Shown: positions 1 to 9,410, counted from the first letter of the stretch. The stretch is DNA of 64,000 nt from JAVBQG01 sp031549185 (GCA_031549185.1 JAVBQG010000046.1:21040-85039), one strand, 5' to 3'. Notes: generated by a model from the sequence alone, not told the origin. A program made the numbers and translations.

Positions 1-363
1 GATCTCGTCGAGCCGCGCGTCGATCAGGGAGCGATTCTGCTCTTTGTAGGCCCCCAGTTCGAGATTTTCCCGCACCGAGAGGTTTGCGAAGAGCCTCCGT
101 CCCTCGGGGACGTAGCTGATCCCCTTGTAGATGATCTTGTTGGCTGGCGTGCCGGTTATATCCTCGCCGCAGAATTTGATCTCGCCGCACTTGGGGTGGA
201 TGAGCCCTGCGATCGATTTCATCGTCGTGGACTTGCCTGCTCCGTTCGCGCCGATGATGGCGACGATCTCACCTTCATACACGTCGAGGCTGACGCCGTG
301 AATCGCCTGGACATTGTCGTATGAGCAGTGGATGTCCGATACTTGCAACATGGGCTCACTCAT
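1..363 (-). CDS. livF: Branched-chain amino-acid ABC transporter ATPase LivF (partial, N-terminal part)
   Basis: This is the second ATPase of a LIV-type importer. It powers uptake of Leu/Ile/Val or related amino acids at the inner face of the membrane. The visible part is the first 121 residues. It contains the Walker A motif GANGAGKST at about residues 37-45 and the LivF-typical stretch ISYVPEGRRLFANLSVRENL, in which the Q-loop Gln is replaced by Glu as usual for LivF. The gene runs off the left edge, so signature, Walker B and C-terminus are not seen. The ATG overlaps the livG stop by 8 bases, which indicates translational coupling and the usual last position in the operon. Confidence 0.93.
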   Translation of the reverse strand, partial: MSEPMLQVSDIHCSYDNVQAIHGVSLDVYEGEIVAIIGANGAGKSTTMKSIAGLIHPKCGEIKFCGEDITGTPANKIIYKGISYVPEGRRLFANLSVRENLELGAYKEQNRSLIDARLDEI

Positions 364-1132
364 GGCCGTTCTCCCGTTTCATCTGATTCGCCGCCTTGCT
401 TTCTGCGAGGCGCTTGGTAAATTTTTCGCCCAGATAGGCCTTGATGACCTCTTCATTCTGCGTCACGTCGGCCGGTTTGCCCTCTGCGATCTTGACGCCG
501 CTGTTCAGGACGACGATCTTGTCGGAGATCGGCATGATCGCCTCCATGATGTGTTCGACCATGAGGATCGTCATGCCCTCGTCGCGCAGGCGCGTGATCA
601 GGGCGACCATATCCTTGACCTCGGTAGAGGTGAGGCCGGCGACCGCCTCGTCGAGCAGCAGCAGCTTCGGCGAGGTGGCCAGGATGCGCGCAACTTCGAG
701 GCGCTTCTTGTTGCCGATGGTCATCGCGCCCGCCGGCCTGTCGCGCCATTCGGAGAGGTAGCAGAGCTCGATACACCGATTTGCGGTTTCGAGCGCCTTT
801 GTCCGGTCAGAGGTACGCAGGTAGGCGCCGACCAGAATGTTTTCCAGCACGGTCATCTCCTTCAACGGTCGAACGACTTGAAACGTCCTGGTGAGCCCCA
901 TGCGCGCGATTTTATAGGCAGGCTGCCCGGTGATCTCCATCCCATCGAAGACGATGTGTCCGCCGGACGGTTTGTAGAGGCCCGACACGCAGTTGAAGAG
1001 AGTCGTCTTCCCCGAACCGTTGGGGCCGATCAGTCCGACGATCTGGCCCTGTTCCATGGAGAAGGACACGTCTTTGTTGGCGACGAGCGATCCGAAGCGC
1101 ATCGTCACGCCCTGTACATCCAGGAGAGGCAT
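356..1132 (-). CDS. livG: Branched-chain amino-acid ABC transporter ATPase LivG
   Basis: A 258-residue ATPase of the LIV importer, working as a heterodimer with LivF. Walker A GPNGSGKTT sits near residues 37-45. A LivG-type insertion (MTRTFQ-like, here GLTRTFQVVRPLKEMTV) carries the Q-loop, and Walker B is LLLLDEAVAGL. The chosen ATG gives MPLLDVQGVTM and overlaps the livM stop by one base (TAATG). A much longer open frame extends upstream but only reads livM out of frame. The signature helix is degraded (MTIGNKKRLEVARIL instead of LSGGQ), which is usual for LivG. Confidence 0.94.
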   Translation of the reverse strand: MPLLDVQGVTMRFGSLVANKDVSFSMEQGQIVGLIGPNGSGKTTLFNCVSGLYKPSGGHIVFDGMEITGQPAYKIARMGLTRTFQVVRPLKEMTVLENILVGAYLRTSDRTKALETANRCIELCYLSEWRDRPAGAMTIGNKKRLEVARILATSPKLLLLDEAVAGLTSTEVKDMVALITRLRDEGMTILMVEHIMEAIMPISDKIVVLNSGVKIAEGKPADVTQNEEVIKAYLGEKFTKRLAESKAANQMKRENGHE

Positions 1133-2121
1133 TATTTTCCGCCTCCTTCCGCCGCATCTTTTTTGTTGAACAATCCGAATTCCTCGAGGAAGCCCATGAT
1201 GCCTTTGGGCTGCCGCACCATCATGAAGATGATCAACAGGCCGTAGATCATCTGGTCGATGCCGGGCCCGAGGGCGGCGAGATATGTTCTGGTGTACTCC
1301 TGTAGCGGGATCAAAACCGCCGCCCCGAGCAGCGGTCCCCAGAAAGTGCCCATGCCTCCCAGGATCGTGATCAGGACGAATTTCATCGAGAGGTCCAGAG
1401 AGACGACCATCGGCGGGTCGACACGGTAGTTGTACTGCGCGAAAAACGCCCCGCAAAGCGCGGCGAAAAAGGCGGAGGTCGCCATCGCGGTCAATTTCAC
1501 CCGCGTGCTGTTGACGCCGAGCGCCTCGGCAGTCTCCTGCCCCTCGCGCACGGCACGCAGGTAGTAGCCCAGCCTGTGTTTTTCGATCATGCGCGTTATG
1601 CTGAAGATGAAGATGAAGAGCGCCAGCACGCCCACATAATACCCGTGTTTTGTGCCCGACCAGATGAAATATTTCCACGAGTCGTCCAATATGGGGTAAT
1701 CGAGGCCGAGGGCACCGCCGATCCAATCCCAGACCATGAAGAGCCTGCCGCATATCTCGACGATCGCAAAGGTTGCGATGGCAAAATAGTGTCCCCGCAG
1801 GCGGAAACAGGGCCAGCTGATGATCACGCTCACCACTGCTGCCGTGAGAGCCCCGACGAGAATCCCGAACCACGGTGTGCCGCCGTATGTTACCATCGCT
1901 ATGCTGGCGCCGTACGCTCCGATTCCGAAGAAGACCGAGTGGCCGAAGGAAATCTGTCCACAATAACCGCCAAGGAGGTTCCAGGCCTGCGACATGCAGG
2001 CGTAGAGCAACACCAGGATCAAAACGTGTGCGTAAAAGGCGTTGCCGATCGCTCCAGGGATGAGCGCGAGTGCCACCAGGACGAGGAGCAGCCCGTACCA
2101 GAGCTTTGTCTGCATACTCAT
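1132..2121 (-). CDS. livM: Branched-chain amino-acid ABC transporter permease LivM
   Basis: A 329-residue inner-membrane permease pairing with LivH to form the channel. About eight to nine hydrophobic segments are visible. The family signatures YGGQISFGHSVFFGIGAY-like (here GGYCGQISFGHSVFFGIGAY) near residues 50-70 and the cytoplasmic coupling segment EGQETAEALGVNSTRVKL are present. The start chosen is the ATG giving MSMQTKLW, 5 bases after the livH stop; upstream sequence in the same frame belongs to livH. Length and order (K-H-M-G-F) fit the family exactly. Confidence 0.94.
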   Translation of the reverse strand: MSMQTKLWYGLLLVLVALALIPGAIGNAFYAHVLILVLLYACMSQAWNLLGGYCGQISFGHSVFFGIGAYGASIAMVTYGGTPWFGILVGALTAAVVSVIISWPCFRLRGHYFAIATFAIVEICGRLFMVWDWIGGALGLDYPILDDSWKYFIWSGTKHGYYVGVLALFIFIFSITRMIEKHRLGYYLRAVREGQETAEALGVNSTRVKLTAMATSAFFAALCGAFFAQYNYRVDPPMVVSLDLSMKFVLITILGGMGTFWGPLLGAAVLIPLQEYTRTYLAALGPGIDQMIYGLLIIFMMVRQPKGIMGFLEEFGLFNKKDAAEGGGK

Positions 2122-2126
2122 GGCAC

Positions 2127-2987
2127 TCACCACCCGAAGAGGCCCTTGGGCCTGATAAGAATGACGACGAGATAGAGGGCGAAGACGGCTACGTACTTGA
2201 CGACGGGAGCGATGTAGAATCCTGCGAATGATTCCACCAGCCCGATCAGGAGAGCCGCGCAGAGCGCGCCCGGAATGCTGCCGAACCCGCCGAGCGCGAC
2301 GACGACGAACGCGATGAGGCTGAAGAGCGCCCCCGCTTCGGGGAAGACTGCCAGATACGACGTCATGAACCCGCCCGCGATGCCGACACAGGCGCCTCCG
2401 AGTCCGAAGACGAGGGTGAAGATGCGCTCGGTATCGATGCCCATCAACTCGGCCGCCTCGCGATCCATCGCCGTCGCCTGAATTGCCCAACCGATGCGCG
2501 TTTTTTTGATGATGTGGTAGAGCACGCCGAGCACGATCAGAGAGAAGAGGGCCGTCACAAGCTGCGGCACGGGGATCGTCGCCCCCATGAGGTTGAGTAC
2601 TTTGCCGTCCATCGCGGTGCCGGAGAGCAGCCTGAAGTTTGGAGTGAATCTGTTCAAGCAGAAGTTTTTCAGAAAAATCGAAAGCCCGAAAGTGGCCAGA
2701 AGCGGCGCCATGGCCGCCTTCCCCAGGCACCTGCGGACGACCAGCTTGTAGGAGGTCGCGCTTAAAATAAACAGAAAGACGCCTGTGAGTACCCATGAAT
2801 AAAGCGGATCGAGCCCGTACAGCGTCCCCAGCCAGAAACAGGCGTACATTGCGACCATCAAGAACTCGCCGTGCGCGAAGTTGATCACGTCCATAACGCC
2901 CCAGATCAGGCTGAGACCGGCTGCCACAAGCCCATAGATCGCGCCGTTCATCAAACCGTCGATCAGAACCTGCAAGAAGTCCGTCAT
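2127..2987 (-). CDS. livH: Branched-chain amino-acid ABC transporter permease LivH
   Basis: A 286-residue integral membrane permease. The N-terminal motif GLMNGAIYGLVAAGLSLIWGVMDVINFAHGEF and the coupling-helix segment ATAMDREAAELMGIDTERIF are diagnostic of LivH. About eight transmembrane segments can be seen. It lies between livK and livM; the 98-base gap to livK holds a stem-loop that would let livK be expressed above the membrane components. Substrate range (Leu/Ile/Val, amides or other amino acids) cannot be read from the permease. Confidence 0.94.
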   Translation of the reverse strand: MTDFLQVLIDGLMNGAIYGLVAAGLSLIWGVMDVINFAHGEFLMVAMYACFWLGTLYGLDPLYSWVLTGVFLFILSATSYKLVVRRCLGKAAMAPLLATFGLSIFLKNFCLNRFTPNFRLLSGTAMDGKVLNLMGATIPVPQLVTALFSLIVLGVLYHIIKKTRIGWAIQATAMDREAAELMGIDTERIFTLVFGLGGACVGIAGGFMTSYLAVFPEAGALFSLIAFVVVALGGFGSIPGALCAALLIGLVESFAGFYIAPVVKYVAVFALYLVVILIRPKGLFGW

Positions 2988-3010
2988 TGTGCCGCCCCCG
3001 TTTCTATAAG

Positions 3011-3045
3011 TGGGCCTCGGAATAAACGCATTATCCCGAGGCTCA
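3011..3045 (-). promoter_or_regulatory. Intercistronic stem-loop between livK and livH
   Basis: Arms GCCTCGGAATAA (3014-3025) and TTATCCCGAGGC (3031-3042) pair with one mismatch. The helix extends outward to 3011/3045 and the loop is 5 bases. No U-tract follows on the minus strand. This fits an mRNA-stabilising or partial-attenuation hairpin that keeps binding-protein mRNA in excess, as is common after ABC solute-binding protein genes. Confidence 0.6.
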
Positions 3046-3085
3046 CATGATTGTGCTATTGCGATCTTATGAGACTGGAGATATG

Positions 3086-4366
3086 TTATCTCTTATCCCA
3101 CGCGGGGAACGGGTAAACGGGTTCCGCGTCTTTGTAGCTCTCCGGGAAGATGGTTTTGTACTCCTGATTGACGAGCTGGGTGATGACCGTGAAGGCCTTG
3201 TTATTCTGCCCGCCCGGATCGAAGGCAACCTTGCCGCTGAGGGACATCGGCGAGTCGAACGTCGTGGTGCGAAGGATATTCGCGACCTTCTCGGTGTCGA
3301 GCGATCCCGCCTTCTCGATCGCCTGTGCCAGTATGTGCAGGCAGACCGCTTCCTGGATGGAGTCGGAGTCGAGTGGGAAACCGGTCTTCTGACGATAGAT
3401 TTTCTGCGCTTCGAGCGCCGGTCTCATGTGTTTCTCCGCGAGCTCGGGAGAGTAGCCCATGCCGCCCATGAAGAAGTTGCCGTCGTTGCCGAGTTCCTTG
3501 TTGATGGATGGGTTCTGGTAGCCGGTGCAGTAGTTGATGAAGATCCTCGGCACCCACGCGGACTGTTTCATCGTGCGCACCATGAGCGAGTAGTCGCTGC
3601 CGAGGGCCGCTCCGAAGACGGCGTCGGGGTTCGAGGACTTCAACTTCTGTATCTCGCTGTTCATGTTGGTCGCCGCGACAGTAAACGGGATATCGGCGAC
3701 GACCTTGAGTCCGATCGTGGCGGCCGCTTTTTTACCCTCTTCGGCCGCGTGTTTGCCGAACTCAGAGTTTTCGTAGAGGAAGCCGATCGTCTTGATGCCG
3801 GCGTTCTTCTTCTTGTTCAAATAGTCGAGGTAGTCGATGAACTCCTGGGATTCGATGCTGTCGGTCGCCGCCGTGCGGAAGAAGTACTTGAATCCCCGTT
3901 CGGTGAGCGCCGCGGAGCTGGAAGCGCCGCACATGAAGATCTTTTTCATGCGCTCGGCCACGAGGCTGGCGGGTTTACTGGCGGAGCTGTTGTAGGATCC
4001 GATGATGGCGAAGACTTTCTCCTGGTTGAAGAGGCGTTCGGCCTCCGACTTGGCGACGTCGGGCTTGCCCTGGTGGTCGGCCTGAACGACGACGATCTTG
4101 TAGCCATCGAGGAGCCCTGCTTTTTTCGCCAGCGGAAAGTTCGCGAAGTCGTAGCTGCCGTTGATAATGTCCGCCGCCGTCTGTACCGCTGCCAGACAGT
4201 TCTGCCCAGAGACTGCCGCCGGTCCTGTGAGAGGGAAGAGCGCGCCGATCTTGATCACTTTCTCCGCTGCAAAAGCTCCACCGCAAAACGCGAACAACAA
4301 TGCCGTCATCAACACGAACAGAAACAGAGGCTTACGCTTTGTTGCACACTTCTTGACAACCAACAT
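3086..4366 (-). CDS. livK: Branched-chain amino-acid ABC transporter solute-binding protein (LivK type)
   Basis: Secreted receptor of the LIV importer, 426 residues and within the usual range. It has a positively charged N-terminus and a hydrophobic core (residues about 12-33), with a likely signal peptidase I site after AFA. It lacks a lipobox, so it should be periplasmic, consistent with a diderm cell. The mature protein starts EKVIKIGALFPLTGPAAVSGQ, the type I periplasmic-binding (Peripla_BP_6) signature. The ATG is preceded by GGGAG at a 7-base spacing. It is first in the operon, behind the promoter at 4411-4439. The ligand is unknown; other amino acids or aromatic acids are possible in this family. 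Confidence 0.93.
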   Translation of the reverse strand: MLVVKKCATKRKPLFLFVLMTALLFAFCGGAFAAEKVIKIGALFPLTGPAAVSGQNCLAAVQTAADIINGSYDFANFPLAKKAGLLDGYKIVVVQADHQGKPDVAKSEAERLFNQEKVFAIIGSYNSSASKPASLVAERMKKIFMCGASSSAALTERGFKYFFRTAATDSIESQEFIDYLDYLNKKKNAGIKTIGFLYENSEFGKHAAEEGKKAAATIGLKVVADIPFTVAATNMNSEIQKLKSSNPDAVFGAALGSDYSLMVRTMKQSAWVPRIFINYCTGYQNPSINKELGNDGNFFMGGMGYSPELAEKHMRPALEAQKIYRQKTGFPLDSDSIQEAVCLHILAQAIEKAGSLDTEKVANILRTTTFDSPMSLSGKVAFDPGGQNNKAFTVITQLVNQEYKTIFPESYKDAEPVYPFPAWDKR

Positions 4367-4410
4367 AGGACCACTCCCTTTCAGATTTACGTATACGATG
4401 CCGTTTGGCG

Positions 4411-4439
4411 AGGATATAGCAAAGGATATGAAGTGTCAA
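4411..4439 (-). promoter_or_regulatory. Sigma-70 promoter of the liv operon
   Basis: Reading the minus strand, the -35 box is TTGACA (4439-4434), the spacer is 17 bases and the -10 box is TATCCT (4416-4411). Transcription would start near 4404, about 38 bases upstream of the livK ATG. The -35 is perfect and the -10 matches 4 of 6. The sequence shows no operator that I can name. Confidence 0.75.
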
Positions 4440-4621
4440 GAAACACGATAAATGCACAAATAGTCCTTCGCATGTGGGAAAAAAGTTATACGCAAAACGG
4501 ATTCTGTTTTTTCTCTCATGGGGCCTTTTGCTCGAATGATAATCTCTCTACTGAATATCGATACTCGCAAGGCCGACAATGATATGGGTTTATATTGCGC
4601 GCATCTCGAGGAGTGACGAAG

Positions 4622-5344
4622 ATGAAAATAGAAAGTCGACACAAGTGTCCCTACTGCGGCTATGTCTATCTGAGCGAGATAGACCGCAACGTCTTTGCAC
4701 ATTTGCTCTCGGACCCGGGAGGAAGCATTGCGGTTCACTCCGTCGTTCGCATATGCCCTCACATCGAATGCGGCAAGACGGAGGTACTGGTGGATGTCGG
4801 TTCGTTTCCCGCCGCCCTCAAAGGCAAGCCCGAGGGTGAACGAAATAAAATCAGGTACGATCTTCCGAATACATGCTTCCGACGAAGGCTTCTACCGACG
4901 GAGTTCGGAGGGAAACCCGAGCTCAAATCGTCGCAGATTCCTGAAGCCATATTCCGGGATTACGACGAGGCGTGCAAGTTGCTCGAGGTCAGCCCGAGCG
5001 CATCTGCGACGTTCGCGCGGCGATGTCTTCAAAATATGATCAGAGCTCGTTTCAAAGTCAAGCCGGGGAAGTTGCAGAACGAAATCAATACGCTCGGCAC
5101 GCTCTCTCCGCCGGTCAATCAGGAGGTCATCGAGATCCTCGATCACATACGAAAGCTGGGGCGCTTTCACGCGCTTCCGGAGGACGATGTAAAAGTCGTG
5201 AGAGATATAACGGACGACGCCGCGAAGCGCATCATCGACGTGTTGGAGATCCTACTGCAGGACTGGTTCATCGCCCCGGCCGAGCACGGTGAGCGGCTGG
5301 CGACGCTGCGCCTGTTGGTGAACAGGAAAGCGTCCGAGCGCTGA
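4622..5344 (+). CDS. Zinc-ribbon protein with C-terminal DUF4145 domain
   Basis: A 240-residue protein of unknown function. The N-terminus carries CPYC (about residues 8-11) and a second cysteine/histidine cluster CPHIECGK (about 45-52), which could bind one zinc. The C-terminal half, from about residue 95, has the DUF4145 pattern: a helical segment with FRDYDEACKLLEVSPSASATFARRCLQNMI, then IRKLGRFHAL and a final helical repeat. DUF4145 occurs alone and in restriction or defence-associated proteins, but nothing nearby supports a defence role. The ATG at 4622 is chosen because GGAG lies 8 bases upstream. It stands alone, divergent from liv, and ends at a strong terminator. Confidence 0.72.
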   Translation: MKIESRHKCPYCGYVYLSEIDRNVFAHLLSDPGGSIAVHSVVRICPHIECGKTEVLVDVGSFPAALKGKPEGERNKIRYDLPNTCFRRRLLPTEFGGKPELKSSQIPEAIFRDYDEACKLLEVSPSASATFARRCLQNMIRARFKVKPGKLQNEINTLGTLSPPVNQEVIEILDHIRKLGRFHALPEDDVKVVRDITDDAAKRIIDVLEILLQDWFIAPAEHGERLATLRLLVNRKASER

Positions 5345-5355
5345 CGGTACGAGAT

Positions 5356-5401
5356 CGCCAAAAAAGACGGCTGAGCGAATGCCCGGCCGTCTTTTTTGGC
5401 G
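5356..5401. terminator. Bidirectional intrinsic terminator
   Basis: A perfect 16-base inverted repeat, CGCCAAAAAAGACGGC and GCCGTCTTTTTTGGCG, surrounds a 14-base loop. The A and T runs inside the arms supply a U-tract in both directions. It separates the DUF4145 gene (+) from the converging nucleobase permease (-). Confidence 0.9.
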
Positions 5402-5419
5402 AATTGCGATATGAGCGCT

Positions 5420-6799
5420 TTACTTCGTGCGCTCGGCGATGCCTCGCTCCTCCGGCGTGCCGGGCACGAGGGAGTCGCAGATGGCCGCGCAGATGCCCGC
5501 GACCGCCATCGGGGTCTTGAGGATGGCCCAGACGGTGCCGCCAGCGCCGACGCCCAACAGTGAGTCGAAGACCGCCCTGTTCGCCTCCACCCACTCGGGA
5601 AGCCCTAGAGCCATCAAAAACGCGAAGCCGACGATCAGCACGTTTCTCTGGCTGCCCATATCCGCGCGCATCAGATTCTGGATGCCGAGCGCGCCGATCG
5701 TGCCGAAAAGCGTGATGTAAGCGCCGCCTATTACCGGGCTCGGCATGGTCGCGATGAGCGCGCCCAGTTTGCCGATCAGCGAGAGGCAGATCAGAATGAT
5801 CGCGCCGATCTGGACGACATAGCGGCTCGCGACGCCGGTGAGGCCGATCAGGCCGATGTTCTCCGTGTAGGAAGTCGTCCCGACCGAGCCGAAAATGCCG
5901 GAGAGCGCGCAGTTGAAACCCTCCGCCCCGATGCCGCGGCTGACCTGCGCCTCGCTCGGATCGTCGATGCCCGCCGCAAACGCGCAGGAGTGGTAGTCGC
6001 CGATCGACTCGATCATGACGCAGAAAAATCCCGCGATGATGGCTCCAATCGCGAGACCGGAGAACTTCGGAACGCCCCAGGGCACGATCAGCTCGAAACG
6101 GAACCACGGCGCGCTGGCGACAGCCGCGAGCGAAACGTGGGCGGGATGTCCCGCGGGGAAGACGCCGGCCATCGAGAGTATCAAGCTGGTCAGGTAGGCG
6201 ATGACGATGGAGCCGAGAACGGCGAAGATATTGCAATAACGGTTTTTGCTGACGAGGCTGAAGAAAAAGACCAGGATGACGACCAGAAGAGAGATCGGCC
6301 AGAAGTTGGCGGCGTTGAAGGAGATGGCTGTTCTGGCGAGAGAGAAACCGATGGCCATGATCGTCGGCCCGATGACGACGGGCGTGATGATCCGACGTAT
6401 TTTCCCGACCAGTCCTGTGTAGCCGATCAGAGAGAGCGTAATGCCACCGACGATCAGCGATCCGCCGACGTACTGCATGATGACGTTCGGCCCCATCGCC
6501 TTGTAGGCGCCGATGATGGTCATGATGGGGGGAATGAAGCTGAAACTCGAACCCTGCACGATCGGCAGGCCGGAGCCGAATCTGGACGTCTGGATCAAAG
6601 TGGCGATGCCCATGCCGAAGTACACACACCCGATGAACTTCGCGATCTGCAATTGATCCATGCCCATCGCGGGGCCGAAAATAAGCGGCACGAGCGTCGT
6701 GGCGCCGAAGAGCGTCAGCACGTGCTGCGCGCCGGCGAGTATTGCGATCGGCAGATCGGGTTTATCCTCGATACCGAAAATAACCTTTCTCCTTGCCAT
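5420..6799 (-). CDS. NCS2-family nucleobase permease (xanthine/uracil type)
   Basis: A 459-residue membrane transporter, about 12-14 helices, that imports a nucleobase with a cation. Seen: the TM1 motif GAQHVLTLFGATTLVPLIFG, TM3 QGSSFSFIPP, and the family repeat region FSLARTAISFNAANF. The ATG giving MARRKVIFG is favoured because GGGAGG lies 8 bases upstream; a GTG nine bases earlier is less likely. Xanthine, uric acid or uracil are the obvious substrates. Its place downstream of the molybdenum hydroxylase genes and under a PucR-linked locus points to purines. The 173-base gap before it has two modest stem-loops but no riboswitch consensus I recognise. Confidence 0.88.
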   Translation of the reverse strand: MARRKVIFGIEDKPDLPIAILAGAQHVLTLFGATTLVPLIFGPAMGMDQLQIAKFIGCVYFGMGIATLIQTSRFGSGLPIVQGSSFSFIPPIMTIIGAYKAMGPNVIMQYVGGSLIVGGITLSLIGYTGLVGKIRRIITPVVIGPTIMAIGFSLARTAISFNAANFWPISLLVVILVFFFSLVSKNRYCNIFAVLGSIVIAYLTSLILSMAGVFPAGHPAHVSLAAVASAPWFRFELIVPWGVPKFSGLAIGAIIAGFFCVMIESIGDYHSCAFAAGIDDPSEAQVSRGIGAEGFNCALSGIFGSVGTTSYTENIGLIGLTGVASRYVVQIGAIILICLSLIGKLGALIATMPSPVIGGAYITLFGTIGALGIQNLMRADMGSQRNVLIVGFAFLMALGLPEWVEANRAVFDSLLGVGAGGTVWAILKTPMAVAGICAAICDSLVPGTPEERGIAERTK

Positions 6800-6972
6800 G
6801 AAAAACACCTCCCGTTAAGAATAAACTCGGAAAAGAACGTGACGAACGCGAGATTCGCCGGAGCCTCCTTTCTTGGAGTGAAGCCGGGAAGCACGAACAA
6901 TTTCAGGCGCCCCCCGGCTCAACGTGTGAATTCATGTTGCGTCGGTTATGTTAAACGATCATTCGGTATACT

Positions 6973-9405
6973 TCAACCGATTTTCTCCCACTCCTTGCAG
7001 ACGTCCTCGTACGATTTGCCGGGGTCGAGCTCGTAGCCCCAATAGTTCGTCTCTCCCTTTTTACCCTGCTGAATCGCGGTGTAGATGCGCTCGCGGTGCA
7101 GCGGGTAGGAGTGGATGCGCACACCCACGGCGTCGAAGACGGCGTTGTTGAGAGCGGGCGCGGGGGCGATCATGGAGTGCTCGCCGATGCCGCGATTTCC
7201 GTAGGGCGAGACCTCCTCGGGCGTCTCCTCCCAGAAATAGTCGCTCTCCCTCGGCGTCTCGATCGATGTCGCGATCTTGTAATCGGTGAAATCCCCCGTA
7301 AGGAGCCTGCCCCTGTCGTCGTAGAACATCCCCTCCATCAGCCCGGCGGAGAGGCCCTGTATCGTGCCGCCCTCGATCTGTCCGCGCACGTTGATCGGGC
7401 TGATCGCCTTGCCTACGTCGTAGCCGGCGGACGCCTTGTTGACGGCGACCTCGCCCGTGACGGGGTCGACCTCGATGTCGAGCGCGATCGCGCCGACCGT
7501 GAAGTGGACGACGCTCTTCGGCGACTGCCCGGTTTCCTGATCGGGGTAGACGATGTCGGGGGGTGTCCAGCTGCCCGTGCCGATGACCGGGCCGCCCTTC
7601 AGGATGCCGTCCGGCATGTGGAAGCCGTTCTGAATCTTGGCGTCGATCGGCTCGGCGAGATTCTTCTTCGCGCACGTGACGACGCCCTCTTCAATCGTGA
7701 TGTCGGAGGGCTCGACCTCCCAGTACTCGGCGTAGAGGGCGAGCAGCTTCTCGCGCGCCTCGGTCGCCGCTCGCTTGACAGCCATACCCATGATCCAGCA
7801 GGAGCGGCTTGCCACCGTCTGCCAGTCGTAGGGATGGCTGTTCGTGTCGGGGAAGATGCAGCGGATCTTTTCGATCGGGATGCCGAGCTCCTCCGACGCG
7901 ATCTGTGAGTACGCCGTGTAAGCGCCCTGTCCCATGTCCATCGTCGCGGCGAGCACCTCGACCGTGCCGTCGCCGAGGATCTTGACGATGGCCGACGACG
8001 AGGCGTCCGCGGGGATCGCCGGGGCCTTGATCGCGAGCGCTATCCCCTTGCCGCGCTTCCAGCCCTCGCGCCTGGGCTCCTCTTTCGTTTTGAGTTTGAC
8101 GCTCTCGGAGACGCGTTTGACGATCTTCTCGAGCGCGTGTCCGTGCATCGTCATGCCCGTACAGGTCGGAAGGCCGGGCCGCAGGAGGTTCTTGAGGCGG
8201 AACTCGATCGGGTCCATGCCGATCTTGCGGGCCGCGTGGTCGATGACGACCTCCATAGCGCCCATCAGCTCCGGGAGGCCGAAGCCTCTGTACGCCGTTC
8301 CGTACGGTTTGTTGGTGTAGACGGCGTAGCTGTCTGTCCATACGTTGGGGATGTAGTAACAGCCGGTTGACGTGTAGCCTGCGCTGCGCACTGGGTTCGA
8401 GCCGTACTCGGCCGAGATGCCCGAGTCGAAGAAGAAAGTATTCCGGATACCCTGGATCATCCCCTCCGAGTCGATGGCGAGCGCGATGCGCGAAACGTAG
8501 CCCTGCCTGACGCCGCAGGTAGTGAGGACTTCCTCGCGGGGTACGAAGAGTTTTACCGGACGCCCTTTGAGCTCGTCGTCCATCGCGGCCGCGAGGCAGA
8601 GCGCCTCGATCGTCATGCCGGCCTTGCCGCCGAATCCTCCACCGATGGGGGGCGCGATGACGCGGATCTTGTGCAGTGGGTAGCCGAGCCCCTTTGCCAG
8701 AATATCGCGAACGGCAAACGCCGATTGGGCGGAGGTCCAGATTGTGAGGTTGCCCGTGGCGGGGTCCTCGTGGCTCGTACAGCAGTACGGTTCGAGGAAT
8801 CCGTGCGCGATTTGCGGGCAGGAGACAATCTCCTCCACGACGGTGGCGGCCTCTTTGAAGGCCTTGTCGACATCCCCTCTGCGGATCTTGAACCAGTTTC
8901 CGATGTTGGTGCCCGGTTGTGGGTTCAGGAATTCCACTTTCTGATAGCTGCCGAGGTCCGGGTGAATCAGGACCGAGTTGTCCTGCGCCGCCTTCACCGG
9001 ATCGAAGACGGCGGGCAGCTCTCTGTAGGAGACCTCGATCTTCCGGACGCCCTCCTCGGCCGCCTCCTCGCTCTCCGCCACGACGAGCGCGACCGGGTCG
9101 CCGACATAGCGGACACGGTCGATCGCCATCGGCGTGCGATCCATCAGGTAGAGGCCGAAGCAGTACTGGAAATCCCTCCCGATCTTGACCTTGACGACAC
9201 CCGGAACTTTCAGAGCCTCGGACGTATCGATCGAGAGTATTTCGCCGTGCGGGATCGTGGAGTGCGCGATTCTTGCATGGAGCAACTCGCAGCCGAAGCG
9301 AAGGTCGTCCGCGTACTGCAGAGTCCCCGCTGCCTTTTCCGTGTCGTAGGCGCGAGTCGTCCACGCGCCTACGCCGCTTTTCGTTAGGGTCTGTTTCGTC
9401 GCCAT
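6973..9405 (-). CDS. Xanthine dehydrogenase-family molybdenum hydroxylase, Mo-binding subunit
   Basis: The 810-residue catalytic subunit holds the molybdopterin cofactor and hydroxylates a heterocycle or aldehyde using water. Seen: an N-terminal hammerhead domain beginning near VGAWTTRAYDTEKAAGTLQYADD, the Moco-binding motif PPIGGGFGGKAG (about residue 240), the pocket motif AYRGFGLPE, and the C-terminal active-site region GNRGIGEHSMIAPAPALNNA with the expected Glu after GIG. It follows the iron-sulfur subunit by 5 bases. The subunit order FAD, Fe-S, Mo is standard. Substrate is not fixed by sequence: xanthine, hypoxanthine, nicotinate or another heterocycle are all possible; the permease and PucR favour purines. 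Confidence 0.9.
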   Translation of the reverse strand: MATKQTLTKSGVGAWTTRAYDTEKAAGTLQYADDLRFGCELLHARIAHSTIPHGEILSIDTSEALKVPGVVKVKIGRDFQYCFGLYLMDRTPMAIDRVRYVGDPVALVVAESEEAAEEGVRKIEVSYRELPAVFDPVKAAQDNSVLIHPDLGSYQKVEFLNPQPGTNIGNWFKIRRGDVDKAFKEAATVVEEIVSCPQIAHGFLEPYCCTSHEDPATGNLTIWTSAQSAFAVRDILAKGLGYPLHKIRVIAPPIGGGFGGKAGMTIEALCLAAAMDDELKGRPVKLFVPREEVLTTCGVRQGYVSRIALAIDSEGMIQGIRNTFFFDSGISAEYGSNPVRSAGYTSTGCYYIPNVWTDSYAVYTNKPYGTAYRGFGLPELMGAMEVVIDHAARKIGMDPIEFRLKNLLRPGLPTCTGMTMHGHALEKIVKRVSESVKLKTKEEPRREGWKRGKGIALAIKAPAIPADASSSAIVKILGDGTVEVLAATMDMGQGAYTAYSQIASEELGIPIEKIRCIFPDTNSHPYDWQTVASRSCWIMGMAVKRAATEAREKLLALYAEYWEVEPSDITIEEGVVTCAKKNLAEPIDAKIQNGFHMPDGILKGGPVIGTGSWTPPDIVYPDQETGQSPKSVVHFTVGAIALDIEVDPVTGEVAVNKASAGYDVGKAISPINVRGQIEGGTIQGLSAGLMEGMFYDDRGRLLTGDFTDYKIATSIETPRESDYFWEETPEEVSPYGNRGIGEHSMIAPAPALNNAVFDAVGVRIHSYPLHRERIYTAIQQGKKGETNYWGYELDPGKSYEDVCKEWEKIG

Positions 9406-9410
9406 CGACC

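Noticed and set aside
3047..4582. 511-codon plus-strand open frame opposite livK
   Set aside because: Antisense shadow of livK, with a composition typical of reverse-frame reading and no start signal.
6800..6972. Purine or other riboswitch before the nucleobase permease
   Set aside because: Two modest stem-loops are present, but no purine, PreQ1 or xanthine-riboswitch core could be found.
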